Source: CAYSEW01 sp964430245 (GTDB lineage Bacteria; Bacteroidota; Bacteroidia; Flavobacteriales_D; Parvicellaceae). From it: 64,000 nt of DNA. The stretch covers positions 36,413-100,412 of the forward strand of contig CAYSEW010000010.1 in NCBI GenBank assembly GCA_964430245.1, given 5' to 3'. A program made the position numbers and the translations under genes. The number at the start of each line of letters is the position of its first letter. The stretch's first letter is position 1. Below are positions 8,746 to 16,110 of this stretch, in pieces. The notes beneath the pieces are model-generated. The model had not been told where the DNA came from. It was given only the letters and a program-made list of their open reading frames with translations, and did no database searches.

Positions 8746-9636
8746 TCAAACAACCTTCTCTCCAAGCTGAGCAGTTAACTCATATAGTTTTTTAGCTGTT
8801 TTCTCATTTACCTTTACCAAAGGCAATCTCAAATGATCTTCACAAATGTTCAAAAGTGACAAGACATGCTTTATACCTCCAGGATTACCATCTACAAAAA
8901 GCTGTTGAATGATTTCTATTAACTCATAATGCTTTTCTCTGGCTAAGTTCAAATCACCTTCGAGTGCAGCATGTACTAAGGTTGAAAATCTTTTCGGAAA
9001 TGCATTAGCAACTACAGAAATAACACCATCACCTCCTATTGTTAAATGTGGAAGAGTTAAAGCATCATCTCCTGATAACACTAAAAACCCATCTGGTTTA
9101 TTTTTAATGATTGACATGATCTGCTCAAGATTTCCAGATGCTTCCTTAACTGCTACAATATTCTTAACATCACTGGCTAGCTCTAAGGTAGTTTCTGCTA
9201 ATACATTACTACCTGTTCTACCTGGTACATTGTATAAAATAATAGGCAAATCAGTCGCATTTGCAATGGTTCGATAATGCGCTACAATTCCTTGTTGTGA
9301 TGGCTTATTGTAATAAGGGCTTACCGATAATATACCATCAACATGAGAAGTATCTAAATGCTCAAGTTGCTGAGCTACTGATGATGTATTGTTTCCACCA
9401 ACACCTAATACTATTGGTAATCTTTTAGCATTGATCTCAGCAATATAATCAAGTACAGCTATTTTTTCACTAGCACTAAGGGTTGCAGATTCTCCTGTAG
9501 TTCCCTGTACAACAAGATAATCAGTACCATTATTCACTTGAAGCTCAATTAGCTTCTGCAATCCATTATAATCAACCGAGCCATTTTCTCTAAATGGAGT
9601 AACCAATGCTACTCCTAATCCTTTAAAACTAACCAT
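8746..9636 (-). CDS. dapA: 4-hydroxy-tetrahydrodipicolinate synthase
   Basis: DapA condenses pyruvate with aspartate semialdehyde, the first committed step of the lysine/diaminopimelate pathway. The Schiff-base lysine is Lys164 in VAVKEASGNL. The catalytic triad threonines lie in VVQGTTGESATL, with Tyr135 in ILYNVPGRTG and the GDD motif in LSGDDALTLP. The length of 296 residues is standard. dapB lies elsewhere in this window (45999-46706), so both enzymes of this stretch of the pathway are present. Identity is very secure. Confidence 0.97.
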   Translation of the reverse strand: MVSFKGLGVALVTPFRENGSVDYNGLQKLIELQVNNGTDYLVVQGTTGESATLSASEKIAVLDYIAEINAKRLPIVLGVGGNNTSSVAQQLEHLDTSHVDGILSVSPYYNKPSQQGIVAHYRTIANATDLPIILYNVPGRTGSNVLAETTLELASDVKNIVAVKEASGNLEQIMSIIKNKPDGFLVLSGDDALTLPHLTIGGDGVISVVANAFPKRFSTLVHAALEGDLNLAREKHYELIEIIQQLFVDGNPGGIKHVLSLLNICEDHLRLPLVKVNEKTAKKLYELTAQLGEKVV

Positions 9637-9659
9637 TATTTCAAGCTTAATTTATGAGT

Positions 9660-9848
9660 TTACTTACATTCCCACATATTGTCCTCTAAATCTTTAATTG
9701 CATCTCTATATTCCTTACCACTGTCAAAATCTTCCCTGCATAATTCTGCTTCCAATGGAATAAGGGTTGAATTTAACGTGCAAGTTTTACATCTTGAACA
9801 AGAACTGAAGACCAAAGTAACAAACATTAAAAAAATAAAATTTTTCAT
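9660..9848 (-). CDS. Small Cys-rich lipoprotein-like protein, unknown function
   Basis: The predicted protein of 62 residues starts with a hydrophobic signal (MKNFIFLMFVTLVFSSC) ending in a lipobox-like FSSC. It then has further cysteines in SRCKTCTL, LCRE and a final ECK. The mature part is short and acidic, with a predicted helix (EYRDAIKDLEDNMWEC). It lies between dapA and porD on the same strand with normal codon usage. It resembles small uncharacterised lipoproteins of Flavobacteriia, but no family was recognised. Confidence 0.6.
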   Translation of the reverse strand: MKNFIFLMFVTLVFSSCSRCKTCTLNSTLIPLEAELCREDFDSGKEYRDAIKDLEDNMWECK

Positions 9849-9929
9849 ACAATAAATATTAGGCCATTAAATTAATTAAAAAGGTTGAAAACGGACTAAG
9901 GGTAGAATTACAAAACAAAATAACAATCA

Positions 9930-10835
9930 TTATTTTACGCCTAATTTGATCTTATTATATTTTGAAATATTTCCAGGGTCTAATTTTACTAATAAGTTAT
10001 AAACCTTCATTCTAAGATCCGGGACTGCAGGAGAAAAAATACTGACCAATTCATCATTCTTTGCTGTAAAGAACAATTGTATATTAAAATTATTTGGTCG
10101 TGCTTTATGAATACTTTCCAATAATTTCAAAGATTGAAACATTTTATTCAAGCTTTCTTCTCTTTTTGAATAAGCAATATCAAATCCTTTTAAATGAAAA
10201 TCATAATAACATTTTCTTAATGGTTTAAAAAGTGCTTGAGTAGCATTCTGTATCAACCAATACCTATTCCTATTACTTTCATTAGGCTTCCAGCCAGACT
10301 CAGGTGCATTCTGGCAATTAGAAACAATCTGCATTGCCTTATTGAAATATGGAGTTCCTCCTTCTAAAGAAAAAGAATCATAATCATATCCTAATATCAT
10401 ATATACATAAAATGCCAACACATCTGCTAGGTTATCAAAATGATTGTCTGGTTTAAAAATTATGGCTGTATTTCGTAAATACTTAAATTGTAAATTATTA
10501 TCGTTATAATTAAACAACCTTGATTTATAGCTCGAATTATAGATAGGCCTAGATGAACTTACCTGAATACTCGCTCTAAACTCATCACTTGATATCTTAT
10601 CCTGTATATTAATAAGCATACTACACTCAATACGCTCTTCCATTTTAAAATTATCATTGGTCCATTTAGTATTATTAATGAATTCAAAAATTGATGACTC
10701 TAAAGATTCTATAATCTCTTGGTTGGCAGGATTACTTTGTAGTGTTGGAGCTATTACCTGAACCTGACAATTCAGCTCCTGTGAATTACCATTTACAAAT
10801 AATAATAACAATATAAGAACAAGTGTATTTTTCAT
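9930..10835 (-). CDS. porD: DUF4835 family protein (type IX secretion PorD-like)
   Basis: A signal peptide (MKNTLVLILLLLFVNGNSQ) precedes the start LNCQVQVIAPTLQSNPANQE, a hallmark of DUF4835 proteins in Bacteroidota. Other family features are SSRPIYNSSYKSRLFNYND and the FYVYMILGYDYDSFSLEGG segment. Proteins of this family are often annotated as the T9SS component PorD. The gene overlaps coaBC by four bases. It ends the bamD-omega-coaBC-porD order, which is conserved in many Bacteroidota genomes. The family call is secure from motifs and context. The symbol rests on that annotation convention rather than on data here. Confidence 0.82.
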   Translation of the reverse strand: MKNTLVLILLLLFVNGNSQELNCQVQVIAPTLQSNPANQEIIESLESSIFEFINNTKWTNDNFKMEERIECSMLINIQDKISSDEFRASIQVSSSRPIYNSSYKSRLFNYNDNNLQFKYLRNTAIIFKPDNHFDNLADVLAFYVYMILGYDYDSFSLEGGTPYFNKAMQIVSNCQNAPESGWKPNESNRNRYWLIQNATQALFKPLRKCYYDFHLKGFDIAYSKREESLNKMFQSLKLLESIHKARPNNFNIQLFFTAKNDELVSIFSPAVPDLRMKVYNLLVKLDPGNISKYNKIKLGVK

Positions 10836-12028
10836 TTAATTAACCCTTCAATAAAGTCAAGTATATCTTCAGCGACTTTTAGTTTTTCTTTTAACTCAAA
10901 ACTAACGATTTTATTATTTTGAGGTATGATAGTAATTTTATTAGTATCTGTTCCAAATCCTGCGCCTTTATCCTTTAAAGAATTTAAAATAATGGCATCT
11001 AAATTCTTTTTTTTCAGCTTCTCTTTTGCATTAATCAACTCATTTTCAGTCTCTAAAGCAAATCCAACTAAGATTTGACGTTTTTTATTTTCACCTAAAT
11101 ATTTAAGAATATCAATTGTTTTTTCAAGTTTAATTTCAAAAGACTGATCCTTTTTTTTGATCTTCTCATCTTCAGGATTAACAATGGTATAATCAGCAAC
11201 TGCTGCAGCCATAATAACTATATCTACACTATTGTAAGCAGCTTTCATCTCATTGAACATTTGATGCGCACTTTTAACATTTATTCTATTTACGCCTTGA
11301 GGAGTATCTAGATCAACAGGTCCTGAAACTAAAGTTACTTCAGCTCCTCTTTCAATAGCTATTTTGGATAACGAGAATCCCATTTTCCCAGATGAATGAT
11401 TCCCTATAAATCGTACAGGATCTATTGCTTCATATGTTGGACCAGCAGATATAAGCACTTTTTTACCTTTTAAAGAGGCTTTATTTAATAAATACTGATT
11501 AATATGTTCAATAATATTTTCTGGCTCAGCTAACCTACCTTCTCCTATTAAACCACTAGCCAGCTCTCCAGATTCTGGATAAATAACACCTACTTTTCTT
11601 TCAATTAATTTTTGAATGTTTTCCTGTGTAGAAGGATGCTTATACATATCTAGGTCCATGGCAGGAGCAACAAAAACTGGACATTTAGCAGATAAATAAG
11701 TAGCCAATAAAAAGCTATCAGCATGACCAGTCACTAATTTCGCCATAGTATTTGCAGTAGCTGGAGCTATTAACATTAGGTCAGCCCAAATCCCAAGATC
11801 TACATGATTATTCCATTCTCCTGTATCATCGTCCTTTACAAAATCTTTTATTACTGGAGACTTTGCTAATGTAGACAAGGTTAATGGCGTGATGAATTCA
11901 CATGCAGATTCAGTCATGATCAATCTAACATGTGCACCCTTAGTAATAAGTTCACGGATGATAAAGGCAGATTTATATGCCGCAATACTGCCAGTTACTG
12001 CGAGAAGTACATTCTTCCCATTCAGCAT
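10832..12028 (-). CDS. coaBC: Bifunctional phosphopantothenoylcysteine decarboxylase/synthase
   Basis: CoaBC makes 4'-phosphopantetheine in coenzyme A biosynthesis. The N-terminal flavodoxin-like CoaC domain shows LLAVTGSIAAYKS, the catalytic His in EWNNHVDLGIWAD, IAPATANTMAK, and VAPAMDLDMYKHP after the conserved Cys (AKCPVF). The C-terminal CoaB domain starts near residue 185 with VLISAGPTYEAIDPVR and FIGNHSSGKMGF, and has IMAAAVADY with the KIKKK lysines. The length of 398 residues is normal. It lies 12 bases after the omega gene and overlaps porD by four bases, so it is in one operon with both. Confidence 0.96.
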   Translation of the reverse strand: MLNGKNVLLAVTGSIAAYKSAFIIRELITKGAHVRLIMTESACEFITPLTLSTLAKSPVIKDFVKDDDTGEWNNHVDLGIWADLMLIAPATANTMAKLVTGHADSFLLATYLSAKCPVFVAPAMDLDMYKHPSTQENIQKLIERKVGVIYPESGELASGLIGEGRLAEPENIIEHINQYLLNKASLKGKKVLISAGPTYEAIDPVRFIGNHSSGKMGFSLSKIAIERGAEVTLVSGPVDLDTPQGVNRINVKSAHQMFNEMKAAYNSVDIVIMAAAVADYTIVNPEDEKIKKKDQSFEIKLEKTIDILKYLGENKKRQILVGFALETENELINAKEKLKKKNLDAIILNSLKDKGAGFGTDTNKITIIPQNNKIVSFELKEKLKVAEDILDFIEGLIK

Positions 12029-12040
12029 GATTAAAATTTA

Positions 12041-12367
12041 TTAATTTTCCTGTATTTCAGGTTGTCTCCAGAAGAGGTGGTCTTGTTCCATTTCCTGCAT
12101 AGCAATGGCACCTGGCTTTGGCAATCTTTCATAAAATCTTGACACTTCTATCTGTTCACGATTTTCAAAAATCTCTTCTAAATTATCAGTAGTAGATGCA
12201 AATTCATCTAATTTCTGAGAGAGCTCCTCCTTTAATTCAGAGTTAATTTGATTAGAACGCTTGGAAAGTAAAACAATTGTCTCATACACATTACCAACTG
12301 GTTCTTCCATTTTTTTAAGATCTCTAGTTATAGTAGTTCTTTCTGCTGTGCTGTCTCTATATGCCAT
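12041..12367 (-). CDS. rpoZ: RNA polymerase omega subunit (Rpb6-like)
   Basis: The 108-residue protein has the Bacteroidota form of omega. A short N-terminus is followed by VGNVYETIVLLSKRSNQIN, matching the Rpb6/omega helix, then an acidic linker and the C-terminal motif ISRFYERLPKPG-like (here VSRFYERLPKPGAIAMQEM). Omega stabilises the beta-prime subunit in RNA polymerase assembly. It starts one base after the bamD stop and is followed by coaBC after 12 bases, the conserved Bacteroidota order. Confidence 0.88.
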   Translation of the reverse strand: MAYRDSTAERTTITRDLKKMEEPVGNVYETIVLLSKRSNQINSELKEELSQKLDEFASTTDNLEEIFENREQIEVSRFYERLPKPGAIAMQEMEQDHLFWRQPEIQEN

Positions 12368-12368
12368 T

Positions 12369-13178
12369 CTAATTTAAATTATTCAGTTTTTCAATTTCTC
12401 TTAAACAAGTATTAAAATAGGATTCTGCTATTTTTCTATGCTTGCTTTCTTTATAAGAGTCGACAAAGATATGATAAGAATTGATAGTTTCCTCAAATCT
12501 TTCTGCTTTTTTTGAATCTATGCTATTAGAAGCATACATGTAATTAGTTTTAACAATCATAAAAAGTATTTCTTCTCTGAATTTTGTATCAGGAAAAATT
12601 TCTAATGTAGAATTAAAAGCAATCCTAGCAGAACGGTATTTTTCCATTTTAAAATACAGTTGTGCTTTCTCATAACTTTTAAGCTCTAATTTACTTCTTA
12701 GGTCCTTTATCAACACATTACAACTATCAATTAATTCACTATTAGGATATCTATTCATGAACAATTGAAATTCATCTATTGCCTTATAAGTATCGGATTG
12801 ATCCAAATTATATTCAGGAGAATTTTTCATGTAACAAACAGCACTATTAAATGCGCATTCCTCTGCTCTAGAGCTATTTGGGAAATTTTTAGCAAATCTT
12901 TTAAAATAATAACCAGCTAAATAAAAATCACTCATGCAATATTGGGTTTTTGCATAATAATAATAAACATCTTCCCCTTTATCAGTCATTCTGAAATAAG
13001 ACATTAATTCTTCAAACAAGGGTAATGATTTATAGCAATCACCTTTTTCATAATATTCTACTGCTTTTTCATATTTAAGCGGATAATCAGTTCCTTTAAC
13101 AATCTTATTATATTCTGAACAATTAATGAACAAAAATAACGGCAGTAAAAGAAAAAGGTATTTTAAAAGATTTTTCAT
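12369..13178 (-). CDS. bamD: Outer membrane protein assembly factor BamD
   Basis: A lipoprotein signal ends in FINC (Cys20), followed by SEYNKIVKGTDYPLKYEKA, the usual N-terminus of BamD in Bacteroidota. The mature protein is a series of TPR-like helices: AVEYYEKGDCYKSLPLFEEL, then YYYAKTQYCMSDFYLAGYYF and IDEFQLFMNRYPNSELI. BamD works with BamA to insert beta-barrels in the outer membrane. The length of 269 residues is typical. It is first of the bamD-omega-coaBC-porD operon. A TATCTTTG at 13193-13186 could be a -7 element, but it lies so close to the ATG that any transcript would be nearly leaderless. Confidence 0.93.
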   Translation of the reverse strand: MKNLLKYLFLLLPLFLFINCSEYNKIVKGTDYPLKYEKAVEYYEKGDCYKSLPLFEELMSYFRMTDKGEDVYYYYAKTQYCMSDFYLAGYYFKRFAKNFPNSSRAEECAFNSAVCYMKNSPEYNLDQSDTYKAIDEFQLFMNRYPNSELIDSCNVLIKDLRSKLELKSYEKAQLYFKMEKYRSARIAFNSTLEIFPDTKFREEILFMIVKTNYMYASNSIDSKKAERFEETINSYHIFVDSYKESKHRKIAESYFNTCLREIEKLNNLN

Positions 13179-13279
13179 TAGCGCACAAAGATACTTTTTT
13201 TAAGAACTAACGCCTTTTATAATAAAAAATTATGACTAGAAAAATTAAATACTGTGTTAATAATTTTTGATTAATAACC

Positions 13280-13309
13280 TTGCTATCAATAATAAGTATT
13301 TTACTTTTG
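13280..13309 (+). promoter_or_regulatory. Promoter (Bacteroidota -33/-7 type)
   Basis: TTG at 13280-13282 and TACTTTTG at 13302-13309 are separated by 19 bases, a full match to TTG-N19-TAnnTTTG. Transcription would start near 13316, about 45 bases before the ATG of the serine-palmitoyltransferase-like gene. Confidence 0.75.
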
Positions 13310-13360
13310 CTTGATAACTTACAGATTATTATCCCTATCTGAATATTGAAATACAATTAA

Positions 13361-14611
13361 ATGAAAGATATTTTTGATAAAATCAAGGAAAATAGAGGAC
13401 CATTAGGACAACACGCAAAAGAGTCTCATGGATATTTTACTTTTCCAAAATTAGAAGGAGAAATTGCACCAAGAATGAAATTCAGGGGCAAAGAAGTTTT
13501 AACATGGAGTATCAATAATTATTTAGGACTTTCTAATTTACCTGAGATCCGTAAAGTAGATGCTGATGCAGCAAAAGAATGGGGACTAGGATACCCCATG
13601 GGCGCAAGGATGATGTCCGGTCAAACTAAATACCATGAACAATTAGAAGAAGAATTAGCTTCATTCATGGATAAAGAAGCTTGTTACCTATTGAATTTTG
13701 GCTATCAGGGATTTCTTTCATCAATTGAAGCTTTAGTTGACAGAAAAGATGTAATCGTTTATGATAGTGAATGTCATGCATGTTTGGTGGATGGAGTAAG
13801 ACTTCATCAAGGAAAGAGATTTGTTTTTCCTCATAATAACATAGAAAAATGCAAAATTCAATTAGACAGAGCTAATAAAATCGTCAAAGAATCTGGGGGT
13901 GGTATTTTATTAATTACTGAAGGTGTCTTTGGAATGAGTGGCGATCAAGGAAAATTAAAGGAAATTGTTGAATTAAGAAAACAAGGATATCAATTCCGAT
14001 TAATGGTAGACGATGCACATGGTTTTGGAACTCTAGGAGATAAAGGACAAGGAGCAGGAGAGCACCAAGGTGTACAAGATGAAATTGATATACTACTAGG
14101 CACTTTTGCTAAATCAATGGCAAGTATTGGTGCTTTTGTTTGCAGTACAGATGATGTCATCAATTATCTTGCTTATAACATGAGGTCTCAGATTTTTGCT
14201 AAATCTCTTCCAATGCCCCTAGTAATAGGAGGTCTAAAACGACTTGAATTACTAAAAGAAAAAGAGCAAAAAGAAAAGTTATGGAAAATCACCAATGCAC
14301 TTCAAGATGGTTTAAAAGAAGCTGGCTTTAACCTAGGTGACTCTAACTCATGTGTAACTCCTGTAATGCTAAGTGGTACTTTAGGTGAAGCTACTAATCT
14401 TACTTATGACCTTAGAGAAAACTATTCATTATTCTGTTCTATAGTTGTATACCCAGTTGTCCCTAAGGGGATGATACTATTACGATTAATACCTACAGCA
14501 GCTCATTCATTGGACGATGTAGAATATACCATAAAAATATTTAAAAAGATTAAAGGGAAACTTGACTCAGGAGAATACCATTCTGAGGAAGTCCTCAATA
14601 CAAATGCTTGA
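13361..14611 (+). CDS. Serine palmitoyltransferase-like aminotransferase (alpha-oxoamine synthase)
   Basis: This is a PLP-dependent alpha-oxoamine synthase of 416 residues. The cofactor lysine is Lys251 in LLGTFAKSMASIGAF, the Asp that contacts the pyridine ring is in LMVDDAHGFGTLG, and other family segments are NNYLGLSNLPEI and GARMMSGQTKYH. The GTFxKSxAS motif is closer to serine palmitoyltransferase than to KBL or BioF. In Bacteroidota such enzymes make the long-chain base of sphingolipids, or use cysteate to make sulfonolipids (capnine). The choice of amino acid cannot be read from the sequence. A plsC-like gene begins 21 bases downstream. It has the best promoter seen on the plus strand. 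Confidence 0.85.
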   Translation: MKDIFDKIKENRGPLGQHAKESHGYFTFPKLEGEIAPRMKFRGKEVLTWSINNYLGLSNLPEIRKVDADAAKEWGLGYPMGARMMSGQTKYHEQLEEELASFMDKEACYLLNFGYQGFLSSIEALVDRKDVIVYDSECHACLVDGVRLHQGKRFVFPHNNIEKCKIQLDRANKIVKESGGGILLITEGVFGMSGDQGKLKEIVELRKQGYQFRLMVDDAHGFGTLGDKGQGAGEHQGVQDEIDILLGTFAKSMASIGAFVCSTDDVINYLAYNMRSQIFAKSLPMPLVIGGLKRLELLKEKEQKEKLWKITNALQDGLKEAGFNLGDSNSCVTPVMLSGTLGEATNLTYDLRENYSLFCSIVVYPVVPKGMILLRLIPTAAHSLDDVEYTIKIFKKIKGKLDSGEYHSEEVLNTNA

Positions 14612-14632
14612 TTTGATCAAGCTCTATGATAA

Positions 14633-15346
14633 ATGTGGCTGATCTTAAATAGCATCCAATGGCTGTTAATTCTAATAGTCACAATAATTTGTGGACCAAT
14701 TGCTATGCTAATAGCATTAGTCTCTCCTAAGACCTCCTTTTTTTTCTCTAAACATGTTTGGGCTAGGATGTTTTGCATTTTAGCTGGAGCTAATATCCAA
14801 ATAAAAAATAGGGAAAGAATAGCTAATTTAGATGAACATGTAATATTTTGCTCAAATCATCAATCCAATTATGATATAATTGCCATTTACAGATCAGCTA
14901 TCAATCCGATTTATTTTATTGCAAAAAAAGAATTAAAAAACCTACCATTTATAGGATGGTATATAAGCACTATTGGCATGATCTTCATTGACAGGTCTAA
15001 TAGAGAAAAAGCAATGGAAAGCATGAAAGAGGCAGGTCGCCTTATAAAAACAGGAAAAGATGTAATAACGTTTCCTGAAGGAACTCGCTCAAGAACAGGT
15101 GAATTACAGATGTTTAAGAGAGGCAGCTTTATCATTGCAAAAACAAGCAATATTAAAATAATCCCAGTAGGAATAGCTGGTTCTTATAAAATAAATCCAC
15201 CCAAAAGTTTTCAGCTTAGACCAGGAAAAATCACTGTAAATTTTGGAGAACCTATCAATCCAGAAAACTACTCTAATTATTCCCCAGAAAAACTAGCAGA
15301 TCTCACAAAAGAAAAAGTAGCTCAATTAATTGAAGAATCTAAGTAA
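14633..15346 (+). CDS. 1-acyl-sn-glycerol-3-phosphate acyltransferase-like protein
   Basis: The 237-residue protein starts with a membrane segment (WLILNSIQWLLILIVTIICG) and has the PlsC-type acyltransferase motifs in order. They are NHQSNYD (the HX4D catalytic pair), GMIFIDRSNR, FPEGTRSRTGELQMFKRGSF and IIPVGIAGS. It would transfer an acyl group onto lysophosphatidic acid or a related lipid at the inner membrane. Its position just after the serine-palmitoyltransferase-like gene suggests joint control of membrane lipid synthesis. An N-acyltransferase-like role on a sphingoid base is possible but not shown. Confidence 0.9.
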   Translation: MWLILNSIQWLLILIVTIICGPIAMLIALVSPKTSFFFSKHVWARMFCILAGANIQIKNRERIANLDEHVIFCSNHQSNYDIIAIYRSAINPIYFIAKKELKNLPFIGWYISTIGMIFIDRSNREKAMESMKEAGRLIKTGKDVITFPEGTRSRTGELQMFKRGSFIIAKTSNIKIIPVGIAGSYKINPPKSFQLRPGKITVNFGEPINPENYSNYSPEKLADLTKEKVAQLIEESK

Positions 15347-15661
15347 TTTACTTAATTCCAAGCATCCTTTAACCTTGAAAATGAGTCCTTTAAATAAATG
15401 GCATGATCTTTTCAATACTTTTTACGTATAAAAACTATAACAATGTCAAGATTTGAAAAAATAGCGTTTATTGAAAGCTTTTGGAAGATGTTTAACATTG
15501 AAGACAGGTTAAATCATTGTAGTGACAATCATTTGGATCAGCTTCTTAAGTCTATCAACAATCAAGTAAAGGGTTATAAATATGTAAATGCAGCTTTACA
15601 TGTAAAATTCATGCCTGTATTCTTAAATTAAGAATTAACAAAACTCTATTTAGATAAGTTA
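15347..15661. other. Interval with no confident gene
   Basis: This stretch of about 315 bases lies between the plsC-like gene and the opposing phosphatase-like gene. It holds one small reading frame (15443-15631, listed separately) and is otherwise AT-rich. No TAnnTTTG element, hairpin with T-run or RNA gene was recognised. Confidence 0.6.
15443..15631 (+). CDS. Small hypothetical protein (62 residues), tentative
   Basis: The frame encodes a small soluble protein beginning MSRFEKIAFIESFWKMFNI, with a predicted amphipathic helical part (NHLDQLLKSINNQVKGY) and no signal peptide or membrane segment. Its composition is like that of the neighbouring proteins rather than like a random antisense frame. 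It has no recognisable family, no promoter match and no operon partner, so it may be spurious. Confidence 0.35.
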   Translation: MSRFEKIAFIESFWKMFNIEDRLNHCSDNHLDQLLKSINNQVKGYKYVNAALHVKFMPVFLN

Positions 15662-15988
15662 TTACAAGTTAAACTTATCCCTTAGCTTCATAATTAAATT
15701 GCTACTCATGTAGTCCTCAGTATCTTCTATACCTAGAATTTCTATTTTATGTAAAATAGCATTTCCCATTTTTTTTAACAGGTATTGAGCATGATGCTCC
15801 TCCATACAGATGATTCTATCCGCCCAATCACACATTTCAAAATCGACATGCTTTCCATTAAATTTATTACATAAATTTTCATCAATACCAGCACTACTAA
15901 AACTAAAATTCGAATATTTCTTCTGAAAAATATGCTCAGCAGTTTTACTTCTATCCCTATTAGCTGTACATATAAATAAAATGTTCAT
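15662..15988 (-). CDS. Low-molecular-weight protein tyrosine phosphatase-like protein
   Basis: The first residues MNILFICTANRDRS give the P-loop CX5R(S) signature with Cys7 and Arg13, in the N-terminal position typical of low-molecular-weight phosphatases and arsenate reductases. A SSAGIDEN segment and the WADRIICMEEHHAQYL segment match the fold. The general-acid Asp could be in IEDTEDYM. At 108 residues it is shorter than classical LMW-PTPs (about 150), fitting a compact family seen in many bacteria. The substrate is unknown. It is a single gene facing the small frame 15443-15631, with an AT-repeat tract upstream. Confidence 0.8.
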   Translation of the reverse strand: MNILFICTANRDRSKTAEHIFQKKYSNFSFSSAGIDENLCNKFNGKHVDFEMCDWADRIICMEEHHAQYLLKKMGNAILHKIEILGIEDTEDYMSSNLIMKLRDKFNL

Positions 15989-16110
15989 TTTTTGTTACCT
16001 TTATATTATATATATATAATCAATATCTACCTCAAATGAAGCAACTTTCGATATTCCTTTCAGTCTTAATGTCAGGATTAAATCCTTCTAATATACATAA
16101 GCACTTCTAA

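Noticed and set aside
16001..16020. TA-repeat tract near 16000 as a promoter or terminator
   Set aside because: It contains no TAnnTTTG element and no hairpin with T-run; the short AT repeat is common in such AT-rich DNA.
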